A DNA stretch of 64,000 nt from Torreya grandis (lineage: Eukaryota > Streptophyta > Pinopsida > Cupressales > Taxaceae). Under the pieces are notes generated by a model. The model did no database searches. It was not told the origin of the DNA and was given only the letters and a program-made list of their open reading frames with translations. The DNA is taken from contig JARHVA010000639.1 of NCBI GenBank assembly GCA_037957365.1, forward strand, positions 702,501 through 766,500, in the 5' to 3' direction. Below are positions 46,501-55,986 of this stretch, piece by piece. Numbering within the stretch: position 1 is the stretch's first letter; each line of letters begins with the position of its first letter. The translations under genes were made by a program, and so were the position numbers.

Positions 46501-49300
46501 TTACAATTTATGAATGATACAACTATGGCCAACCATGGTCTTCGTAGGATCAATGGATAACCTAGTTTCTAGTTCTTATACTAGATTATCATGAAATATA
46601 TAGGGTATTCCTTATATTTTAATATTACTGAGACATTTTATACAATTTCCTCTATTTTTGAATAGATTGACCAAGCATTTGTAATATTTTAGTAGCAGGT
46701 TTTACCCTAATAAGGGAGAGTGATTTAAAAGTGTCTACTATCATAATGTTAAAAATAAATCTTAGGTCCACTAACACATTGGGTATTTCATTTTTTCCTA
46801 TAGTCATATGATAAATATAATTCTAGGGCCTCCATACTTAGGTAAAATTAGTTTTTCTGCTTATAATTAAGTAAATTTTCTCTCTACCTATATAGTCTTA
46901 GGTTATTGCCTTCTTCTCCTTGGATTTTTCATGCATAAACCTTTGATGACTTTATTGAGTTCTAAAATGTCTTTAATTGCTTGCAATATTGGATTCAAAT
47001 GTTCATTTATCTTATCCCTTAGACTAAAATAGACTCACTTTTATTCATTGTTTCCTTAAGTCTTTCAAGGAAAGGAATTGGGGAAGGAACAATAATAGTT
47101 TTTTTATTTTTTATTCCTCTTGAGTATTTAATTTTTTTGTCATTAGCTCAATGGGATGGTTTTGTTTATATTTCTCATTCAAGGAATTCATTCATTGTGA
47201 TTTGAGTAATATTAAATGTTTTACTTGATCTCAGCTATAATTTACTACAATCAAAAGCATTAACTCCCATGGTTCCTTCTTGATTAGTTCTATAAATAGG
47301 GGTTGCCTATCTATTTTTGAGTTTTTACTATTTATGTAAGTAATTAAGGCTGAGTCACTTATTCAATTTGTGGAGGATGAGTGTTAGAATGAGTCATCAA
47401 CACTTGTTACGGTGGAAACCTCCTTTGTTTATTGAATGTTTATTGAGGTACCCATTGTTGATTTTGTGGGATCCATGGTTGGTGTGTTGGATATGATATA
47501 TAGGTTTATGGTGGTTTCCACTCCTATGGAGACCAAGTTGATGGTCCCCATGTTTTTTGAGGTATTGGTCCATCCCATGGCATCACCCATGGATTGGAAG
47601 GAGATCTATGAATAAAGTGATTTGGGTTTTATTAAGAGAAGCTATTTCCTTTTCTTTGTATGTAATTGAGATATTCTATTAGTTGCATCTTTTATTTCAA
47701 CTAATTCCTAAGGATAGGAAGGATTACACAATTATTTGTATAATGGCCATTTGTATCGTAAATACAACAGATATCTATCCTATCAAGAGGGAAATCTCAG
47801 AGTGCATGCTTTAGTCTACATTTTGGACATTACATAGCTAGAGGTTTAGTAGAAGGATTAAATTTTGTGTGTAAGCCATCTAGTGTGGATTTAATTGGCT
47901 CAAAATGTATGTTTTAATATTTGAAAATTTCTCCATGAGTTTTCTTTCCTACATAATTTCTTCCCTTTCATGTTTTTAGCTTCCTAATACTAGCCCTAAT
48001 TCTTTAGTAATTCTTTCATAGCTCAGTAATATCATTGAGACCAAGTTTTTTTATGTCTTCTTTTCCCATTAGGTTCAGATATTATATAGCATCATCATCT
48101 AATCCTTTTAAGAAAACCATTTTTCTCAAATATTCCTATAACTCATATCCACATCTTCTATGTGCAAATAAAAAATGGGAAATATTGTCTTCCATATTCT
48201 CATATTCTTTTTGTTTTATATAGAAGAATTTATATTTTAATTCCCTTACTCTACAATAATATTGATTAATCTCCAAGAATATATTTTAAATTTTATCCCA
48301 TGTGTGACTAGAATTTTGTTGTAAACCAATAAATCATCTCATGGATGAGTCCTTGAGTGTAGAAGTGGACAATTTTGAAAATTACTCCATGAATTGTCAT
48401 ATATCATTGCTTCCATTTCATGTTTTAGATTCCTTATACTAGCCATCATTCTTTAATAATTTATGCATAGCTCATTAATATCATTGATACCTTGCTTTTT
48501 TTATGTCTTCTTTTCTCATTAGGTTCAAATATTCTCTAGCATCATCATCCAATACTTTTAAGAAAACCATTTTGCTCAAATATTCCTCTAACTCATATCC
48601 ACATCTTTTATGTGCAAAGAAAAAATGGTCAAGATAGTCTTCCATATTCTCATCTTCCTTCTATTTTATATGTAAGAATTCCTATTTTCATTCCGTTACT
48701 CTATAATAGTCTTGATTAATGTCTAAGAATATATTTTACATTTTATGCCATGTGTGAATATAATTTGGTTGTAAACACATAAACTATCTCATGTTGAGTC
48801 ATCAAGTTTAGAAGGGAACAATTTAAATTTTTGATTATTAATTTTATAATCATAGGTTTAACACAAGATTTTAAACTCAAATAGGAATTGGTCAGGGTTT
48901 CTTGTGGGCAATCCCATGAAATTAGATAGTATGGATGGGGATATGTTATTTATTATAGTTTTATCATCTTGATCTAGGATAATAGGATAGGTGAAAGTTT
49001 TCCTTGTTGGTTGAGCTCTACCTCAATATTTGGTGGATTATTTCTTAGATTGTCTCCCATAGTTTCCTAATAGATGTTGTGGAGAGTTCTCATGGTAGGT
49101 GTTGAATCATAAAAAATGGATGGAAGGCTACTCCATTGGGATTCAAAACTCTATTTACATTATTTTTATCCCTTGATTTATTCAATTGGAAGGAAATACC
49201 TACCTCTAGAGAATGATTCCAAACTTTAGGAGAAGCTAACAATGGTTCCTTCTCAATAGTCTAAAGTTATTTTCCTAGAAGATATTACAGTATAGTTTAT
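46501..49300 (-). pseudogene. Element F gag and protease region, decayed
   Basis: The minus strand reads as gypsy gag with many stops. A zinc knuckle remnant (G-H-Y-T-N-N-C) lies at about 47700-47760. A Pro/Trp/Gln-rich segment lies at 47400-47620. The capsid-like core, with a Y-L-N-L-M-G-K and D-I motif, occurs twice because of the duplication at 47961-48825. No protease active site was found with confidence in 46500-47380. The LTR on this side was not recognised. Confidence 0.72.
47961..48825. repeat. About 430 bp tandem duplication within element F gag
   Basis: 47961-48375 and about 48398-48825 are direct copies, sharing ATCATCATCYAATxCTTTTAAG, GAAAACCATTTT and CTCATATCCACATCTT words, with roughly 15-20% divergence. 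Confidence 0.85.
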
Positions 49301-49604
49301 CCTTATGACTTATTAGTACTTGTACTTTGTTGAGGGGTCTTTGGAATGTATCTTCCCTTTGAATCTCTTAGTTTATTCATAAGTTTATTTGATTTATGGG
49401 ATTTTTTTCTTAAGAAACTATCAGTTTAAGATTATGTACCCTACTAACACCTAGAAAATACCTAATAATTGGATTTTCAATCTACTAATTTAATCAACTA
49501 ATCCAATTGATGTCATATCAAACTAGGGCCATTTTTCAATGATAGTAAACTATAAGGTGTTGGAAATAAGCCACACCTGGACTGACAATGGGTTGGCCAT
49601 AGAC

Positions 49605-49677
49605 GGGCTAGTAGCTCAGTTGGTAGAGCACTCTAGTAGCAGATAAAAGGTCCTAGGTTCGAGTCCTAGCTGGTTCA
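49605..49677 (+). other. tRNA-like sequence in TRIM LTR (copy 1, left)
   Basis: Cloverleaf-like: acceptor GGGCTAG pairs with CTGGTTC (with wobbles), D arm GCTCAGTTGGTAGAGC, T arm CTAGG-TTCGAGT-CCTAG. A and B box consensus are present. The anticodon stem is mismatched and the anticodon position reads AGC, so it is not a working tRNA. Confidence 0.85.
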
Positions 49678-49799
49678 TATGAGTTGTAGCTCACATGTGG
49701 TATTAGAGCCAAGATAGGATCCCCAAGAACATATAGTATGGCTTAAGGTGGGTGTTTGAAATAAGCCACACCTAGACCAACAATGGGATAGCCATAGAG

Positions 49800-49872
49800 G
49801 GGCCATTAGCTCAGTTGGTAGAGCACTCCAGTAATAAGTGGAAGGTCTTAGGTTTGAGTCCTAGATGGTTTA
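49800..49872 (+). other. tRNA-like sequence in TRIM LTR (copy 1, right)
   Basis: Acceptor GGGCCAT pairs with ATGGTTT. The D arm is identical to the left copy, and the anticodon loop GTAATAA gives AAT at the anticodon. The acceptor, loop and AAGGTC variable loop resemble plant tRNA-Ile(AAU) as I recall it, suggesting the source. The T loop reads TTTGAGT. Confidence 0.82.
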
Positions 49873-50212
49873 TATGAGTTGTAGCTCACATAAGGTATGC
49901 AAAACAATGACTAATAATTATCTATTTTGGGAGAGGTTTGGATCATTTACTCTTAAGGATCTAATCTACTTGCTTTTAGTTTATTCATAAGTTTATTTGA
50001 TTTATGGGATTTTTTTCTTAAGAAACTATCAGTTTAAGATTATGTACCCTACTAACACCTAGAAAATACCTAATAATGGGATTGTCAATCTACTAATTTA
50101 ATCAACTAATCCAGTTGATTTCATATCAAACTAGGGCCATTTTTCAATGGTAGTCAACTATAAGGTGTCGGAAATAAGCCACACCTGGACGGACAATGGG
50201 TTGGCCATAGAC

Positions 50213-50285
50213 GGGCCAGTAGCTCAGTTGGTAGAGCACTCTAGTAGCAAATAAAAGGTCCTAGGTTTGAGTCCTAGCTAGTCCA
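50213..50285 (+). other. tRNA-like sequence in TRIM LTR (copy 2, left)
   Basis: Acceptor GGGCCAG with CTAGTCC, D arm conserved, T loop TTTGAGT, anticodon position AGC as in copy 1 left. Confidence 0.8.
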
Positions 50286-50407
50286 TATGAGTTGTATCTC
50301 ACATGTGGTATTAGAGCCAGGATAAGATCCCCAATCACCTATAGTATGGCTTAAGGTGGGTGTTTGAAATAAGCCACACCTAGACCAACAATGGGCTAGC
50401 CATAGAG

Positions 50408-50480
50408 GAGCTAGTAGCTCAGTTGGTAGAGCACTCCAGTAACAAGTGGAAGGTCCTAAGTTTGAGTCCTAGATGGTTTA
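50408..50480 (+). other. tRNA-like sequence in TRIM LTR (copy 2, right)
   Basis: Acceptor GAGCTAG, D arm conserved, anticodon loop GTAACAA. The T arm has drifted (CTAAG). Confidence 0.78.
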
Positions 50481-50586
50481 TATGAGTTGTAGCTCACATA
50501 AGGTATGCAAAACAATGACTAATAATTATCTTTTTTTGGGGAGGTTTGGATCATTTACTCTTAAGGATCTAATCTACTTGCTTTAA

Positions 50587-50949
50587 TCTAATACTATTGT
50601 ATTACTTTTAAAAGTAAATAACATTGATAAATTGAAATGATTTGAAATGGGAACAAACTTTAATATAATTAAAAATCCTTTATAGTAAAAACACAATAAA
50701 TCTAAACTATAGAAATTGGAACTACTTTGAAAGGAAATGCTTATGAAATGAAATGCTTATGAATTCTTAGGAAAAACATTTATACCTATTGATGAAATCA
50801 TTTGTATCAATGGATCTTATCAATCTAAATAATATCCCACCTAGCACAAATTCAAACAATGGACCTACCCATCTAGACCTCTATGGAAGCACCATTCTTC
50901 CTCACTTGCACATGCACCTGCCTTAGCCACCACTAATTTCAACTATCCC
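50587..50949. other. AT-rich intergenic stretch
   Basis: No gene seen. A small doubled word (GGAAATGCTTATGAAATG-like) lies at 50730-50765. Confidence 0.5.
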
Positions 50950-52440
50950 CTACCACCAGCAGTCATGTTCTGCTCTATCTATGGGGAAAAAGATTAATGG
51001 TGCTCAGCCTATAATGTTATACCTATTTGGGGCTATTCTCACTTCCATGCTCAAGCCTCCATTACAACTAATATCCCCCTTCTGCTAGTTGTAACATGGA
51101 TCTACTCTGATTGTGGGAAAATTTATTTTGGCAAGCCACTCAACTTCAAACCCTTACCGTCGTATCCAACATAATCAGGATGTTATGGTGATGGAGGAAG
51201 AGGTCACATAGAATGAAATCCCACCTCTTTCATTAAAAATATCTCTCATCTAACTCCCAAATTGGATCCCATACCTCTCACCCCTATTCCTAGTAATATA
51301 GTGGTAACTTTTGATGAAGAAGAAACCAAGTTGTTCTCAAATAAGAGGAATATTTTTCTACCAAGGGAATCATCTAATTTTTTTTAGATCTCTAACCGAA
51401 GCTCTAAGATCTTAATAATTGTATTTCAAAGAATTTAAAACCCCTTATCTTAGGTAAGTTTGATATTTACTATTGTGCTAAAGGCTTCTTTATTATTATT
51501 TTTCATAATATTAAGGATAAAGACAAGATTCAGGACCTTCCCTAGAGATTGAATCACCATCCCTTGATCATAAAATCTTACTCCCATATCTTTAATCCCC
51601 TCATTTAACCTTTTCACATTAAACCCATCTACATTTGTCTACCCAACCTTCCACTTTAGTTTTGGATAGAATCTAGCCTGCAGGCTATTGGTAGATCTCT
51701 GGGTGGGTATCTGCATATGCATCCAGATATTGATAATTTTTCCCTCACTAATTTTGATAAGATATTTGTTAAGATTGATACCTCTAATAATATTCTAAAA
51801 AAAACTCACCCTGAAGGTTGGAGGCCATATTGGTCTCAAGCTATTGACTATGAAGGTCTTTTGTTTCATTGTTGTAGTTATTTTAGCACTGGGCATTTGA
51901 TCAAAAACTAAAACCTCCTCGGAAAAAAAGAAATATTCCTCCTAGTGGAATTATTTTATCCCAAAAAACCTCATGTTATTGGTTACAGATGAAGAGTGGG
52001 ACACTAATAGTGAGGATTCTACTTTTTTTTTTGAATCCCCTGCTTCCCTGCTTCAAACAAGGATCCCAAAAAATCATCACACTTTGAAGATGAACTATTA
52101 GTTGATTTAATCTCTCTAAGGAAGATTATGTTGACCCTAATTTATTTCTTAAAGGAGATCCTAGATATGGATTCTTCTAGGGCAGACACTAACCCATCGA
52201 CTATAGCGGAAGACAAATCCTAGTCCTACGTCCCAGTTAAGGAAACCTCTTCAACCCTTTAGGCTGAGAATAAAGAAGGATGTTTAGTAGTTTATAAAAG
52301 GAAAAATTGAAGAAAATAAATGGCCCAACCTTTCTGTATGTCCCTTTATTTGGGAGGACATCGTGATAATCCTGAATACCAGTCATAAAGGGGTTAAATA
52401 ACCTAGATTTATTTGGTGGAAACTTCAAGAAAGTTTCCTG
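50950..52440 (+). mobile_element. LINE ORF1 remnant
   Basis: Reads in the + direction as a plant LINE first open frame with a DUF4283-like nucleic-acid-binding region. At 51600-51911 the in-frame translation has F-W-I-E-S-S-L-Q-A-I-G-R, then K-I-F-V-K-I-D, W-S-Q-A-I-D-Y-E-G-L-L-F and a broken zinc knuckle (C-C-S-Y-F-S-T-G-H-L-I-K-N). A TAG at 51657-51659 stands where L-P-L-Q-F-W is expected. A V-V-Y-K-R-K segment near 52290 resembles the ORF1 end. No reverse-transcriptase ORF2 was seen, so the 3' part is missing or beyond recognition. Confidence 0.75.
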
Positions 52441-53809
52441 GTAAGATTTTGTTTTAGTTCATTTTTGGTGTAAGTTCTTGTAGTAAGGGGATCTTACCCC
52501 TTGTTTTTTTCCACTGGCAGAGGCATCACATTTGAGCTTTAATGATAGAGTTTACATTCTCTCCTTTATACAAGGCTGTGGGTCCTTTCAAAACCCATTT
52601 TTTAACCAATCTAATAAAAATATATATGAAGAAGTAAAATTAAACTAAATTACAACACACATGTATTGAACACACACCTATAGGTTAAATTATGTCACAC
52701 AACATTATGCTTGAAATGAAACATAAATACATAGCAATATAAATGTAAAAATACCATAAATTATTCTACTTCATTGGTTGAGTGGATCCTTGTGATTCCA
52801 TGGAATAGGATTTAGTTCAACACTAGATTTATGGGAATGTCATGTAATCAATTCTTCATTAACTCTCAAAAGTGCTAATAATTTAGAATGCTTGATAACA
52901 ATTAACAAATTATTATTCAATCCATACTATATCTACTACTAAATCGATAGGAAGATTATGATTATATATCATAACACTTTTATAAAATCTAATTAAAATA
53001 GATTAACCTCCTAACAAGATTATGACTAACTATAATCTTGTTTATTGAAATAGAAAAGGTTACAAACTCCTTCAATGTTTCAAGGGTAAAACCACTAAAA
53101 GAGTGATTGCATAAGTTTGCATGTGGTATTTTTGGATTTTTTTTTGTTATGAACTCTTATATGGTTTCAAATATATTCATTCTAATATCCAATGTTCTCC
53201 ATAATAATCATAACTATGCTTAGTAAAGCATGATATAAATACTATGTCTAAAAATAAAAATACTATCTTTGGTAGATTTATACATGAACATTATAAATGT
53301 ACCAAAAATAGATTTAAATGATTTTAATAAAGCATGCATGGATTATAAAATGATGTATATGCATACAAATTTCCTTTTATGAGCTCTTGGAGGTCACACA
53401 AACTAGTTTGGGAAACTTAGGACCTAGTTTTGGAATTTCCAGAGCCATATTGATGGAATCTAGAGCCATCTTGGCGATCACCAAAGATGGTCTAATCTGG
53501 TTCATGATAGTTTAAACTGATCTTATTAAATATTATTATTTTAATAAAACATAATATTTAATTATAGTGTACATATATGACCTATATATACAAAATTAGA
53601 GGATTTTTATGCAAAAGTTTAGAACAAAGTATTATAAATAGGAAACATTAACTCACACATAATAATCAAGGTAAAAGTACTCATTTATTCTTTGCATTAG
53701 TAATAATTAATAGAAGTCACATCTAAATCTATTAAAAAATAAATGCCTTTAGTGAAAATGAGGTTATTTATTGTATATAATGAGCCATTTTATGGAATCA
53801 TCAATAGGT
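52441..53809. other. AT-rich intergenic stretch
   Basis: No gene or element signature recognised on either strand. Confidence 0.5.
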
Positions 53810-54115
53810 AATGGAGATATGGAGGGAGAAGGAGAGGGAGAGAGGGAGAGAGGGAGAATATGAGATAAATAGGGATAGAAAGGGATAAGGAGGTAGAGGC
53901 AGAGGGAAATGGATATGGGATATAGAGATTTAGAGAGAGGGAATGAGGGATAGAGGGGGAGAGAGGGAAGGAGATATGAATAGGTAAAGTGAGAGGGGGG
54001 AAAGCAAATAAAAGAAGTGGAGGGTATATGTATGGATGGAGAAAGGGAAGAAAATAGGGAACGAGAGAGCGATAATAATAAATAGAGGGAACGAGAGAGG
54101 GATAATAATTAAAAA
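53810..54115 (+). repeat. Polypurine GA-rich tract
   Basis: About 300 bp, nearly all purine on the + strand, with GAGAGGGAGAGAGG and GGAGATATGG-type words, grading from perfect (GGGAGA)n to interrupted copies. Duplicate ACGAGAGAGxGATAATAAT segments lie at 54061 and 54091. The minus-strand open frame here is only its complement. Confidence 0.85.
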
Positions 54116-54345
54116 TATTATAATGTAAAAAATATGATATAGGCCTACCTTTTCTAAGAATGTGATAGATGATAGATAACTGTATATTTTTGGCATTAAG
54201 ATTAGCTTAATTAAATTTTCCTAACTGAGCCATTATTTTTCTTCCATTCTCAATGAGATTTCATAGATGTTTATGATGATATTCATACTCTAATATGTAC
54301 CTTACATGCATGCATTATTTTGTATCTTTTCATCTATGTGTTTTA

Positions 54346-54870
54346 TGTGTTTATCCATCTTTTAGTTTTATCGACAGATATTTTTCTAGAATGTTTATTA
54401 ATCATGTCCAACTTAAGTTATATTTTGTGGTCCTTTCCTAGTTTCCAATTACATATTTTACATCTACATAATGTTGGAGTTCTATTACCATTTTTTGGAT
54501 CCACTGGTTCAATGAATGGATATTTAGTTGGACAGTCAAACTTAAAAGACTTTCCAATTATCTATGTACTTTTCTTCTTTTTCACATATTTATTATTATG
54601 GTCTTTAACTAAAGTTTGTATTTGATGAGTATAAATATCATCCAGTATTTGGATCTCATCATCTATAATGTCATGTAATTTCCTCTTTCTTCATACATAA
54701 TTCTAAGTTGATTCTTTAACCAAAGTTGGTGTTTCATGAGATCTAGAAGTTTGCTCTTGTATGTACAACTCATCCAAGTCATCTTGTTTGTAACTTTCCT
54801 CTATGTGAGGCATTGCATGGTCATACTAAAGAATGTCTTCATCATCAATAATATATTTAAATGGTGACAT
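54346..54870 (-). pseudogene. Zinc-finger-like pseudogene, unrecognised
   Basis: From an ATG at 54868-54870 the minus strand reads as one protein-like frame of about 175 codons with about five stops. It has an acidic N-terminal half (D-D-E-D-I-L, H-I-E-E-S-Y, D-D-L-D-E-L-Y). Then come F-K-F-D-C-P-T-K-Y-P-F-I and a Cys-rich segment C-R-C-K-I-C-N-W-K-L-G-K, followed by K-L-D-M-I-N-K-H. The C-x2-C spaced about 20 residues from a His suggests a BED-like or related zinc finger, as seen in domesticated or autonomous hAT transposases, but I cannot name the family. Most stops (TAG, TAA, TGA) are one C-to-T step from CAG, CAA or CGA. Confidence 0.5.
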
Positions 54871-55368
54871 GATTAATTCATTCAGCTAAAATAACATTAC
54901 CTATGGATTTCACATTTAAGAGGGTTTACCTTTGAATTATTATTGAACCTTAATATGAAACTAAAAAATAAACATAAATACATTTGATAGTTTAGTACAA
55001 GACATGTATTTTGTGTGGATGTCAATTTATTCTTTTTTTTTTGGCTAGATTAAATAAAATAATAGGATTTTTTATTGGTTGATTGTCCCAACCCATTAGC
55101 ATTTATAATGGATGCCATGTAATCAGTCACTGATAATATAAACACCAATGATGTTAGGGGACACCATTTCTATCAGGTGACATTAGTGATATGGAGTGAC
55201 ATTAACATGAATGGGTGCCACCAATGTTGATACAAGACAAGATACTGATAATTGACATGGGTATTGCCATGTAAAAGGATTGTGTGCAGTCAACATAGGA
55301 TTTGATGGGTGACAATGTTATGAGTAGGTGATAACTATGCTGGTGAGTGACACAAGCACATTCAGATG
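54871..55368. other. Intergenic stretch before element B
   Basis: No coding signal. 55080-55370 is richer in GTGACAT and CACCAATG words, weakly repetitive. Confidence 0.5.
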
Positions 55369-55373
55369 GTAGT

Positions 55374-55912
55374 TGTTGGATAGTGGAACCTGACCTTAAT
55401 AGAATGCATAGTTCTTAATAAGGGGTGTGTGTGGGGGGAAAAGTCCCCTCCCCCCAATATGGTTTCAATGAGGGTCTAGGGAGTGGAAAACATACATGGA
55501 GTTCCCTGGTGGGGGTTCGAGGTAAATGCCCCTAAAGCAATTTTTTTTGAAAATGCATTGTCAAATATTATAAATTCATAGTAAATCTAGATTGATCACT
55601 ATTAGGTCATAGATCTAATGGTATAAATTATGTTGGTGCATTTTTTACCTAATATGTAACCCTATTTTGATATGAGGGCATTGTAATCATGGCTACACAA
55701 TGCGTTTGAGTGAATAGAAGATTGTAGTGGATGTATTATAGGTTTATCCCTTAATTCATTGGACTAAATAAGAGAAGAACTTGTTTATGTGTAGACATAG
55801 CTCATATTGCGTGAACCATGTTAAATATGTGTCTTTCTCTTATATTGTGTTTTCTACATTTGATTTACATCTTTATGTCATTAATATTGCTCTGTATTCT
55901 ATATTCTTAACA
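55374..55912 (+). repeat. 5' LTR of element B
   Basis: 539 bp from TGTTGGATAGTGG to ATTCTTAACA. Includes GGGGTGTGTGTGGGGGG. The match to 59934-60469 is clear along the whole length. Confidence 0.92.
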
Positions 55913-55930
55913 ATTGTATGAGATCCAAAG
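55913..55930 (+). other. Primer-binding site of element B
   Basis: Sequence after the LTR reads ATTGTATGAGATCCAAAGG, a decayed form of the initiator-Met complement TTGGTATCAGAGCCAAAGG. Confidence 0.75.
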
Positions 55931-55986
55931 GTTTATTTGGCAGATAAACTTGTAGGAAAATAGGGTTCTTGGTTTGAGTGGGAGTA

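Larger units (their letters stand above)
49558..49890 (+). mobile_element. TRIM-like LTR element, copy 1, tRNA-like LTRs
   Basis: A complete 333 bp miniature LTR element. Two 138 bp LTRs (49558-49695 and 49753-49890) begin TGTT and end CTCACA. Between them are only 57 bp: a primer-binding site (TGGTATTAGAGCC, two bases after the LTR) and a short purine-rich CTTAAGGTGGG before the second LTR. TAAGG flanks it on both sides (49553-49557, 49891-49895). The LTRs differ at about 20 of 138 positions, so it is old. Each LTR contains a 72 nt tRNA-like sequence. It encodes no protein and depends on other elements. A tandem SINE is the alternative, but the primer site, TG/CA ends and target duplication favour a TRIM. 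Confidence 0.88.
50166..50498 (+). mobile_element. TRIM-like LTR element, copy 2
   Basis: Same structure as copy 1: LTRs 50166-50303 and 50361-50498, primer site TGGTATTAGAGCC, purine tract before the second LTR, and TAAGG flanks at 50161-50165 and 50499-50503. Left LTRs of the two copies resemble each other more than left and right LTRs within a copy, so the copy arose by segmental duplication, not a second insertion. Confidence 0.88.
49370..50586. repeat. 608 bp tandem duplication carrying a TRIM element
   Basis: 49370-49977 and 49978-50586 are direct copies, running from AGTTTATTCATAAG to ATCTAATCTACTTGCTTT. Differences are few (several per cent). Each copy includes the same TRIM element and the same TAAGG flanks, so the element was inserted once and then duplicated with its flanks. 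Confidence 0.92.

Noticed and set aside
49605..50480. Four functional tRNA genes
   Set aside because: The anticodon stems are mismatched and differ among copies, the acceptor has several wobbles and one mismatch, and each lies inside an LTR. They are tRNA-derived, not working tRNA genes.
49558..50498. Tandem tRNA-derived SINE
   Set aside because: The 138 bp units have TG/CA ends, a primer-binding site and purine tract lie between them, and TAAGG flanks the pair, all of which a SINE would not have.
53930..54196. Membrane-protein-like frame (Leu/Ser/Pro rich)
   Set aside because: It is the complement of the polypurine tract, giving repetitive Ser, Leu and Pro codons.
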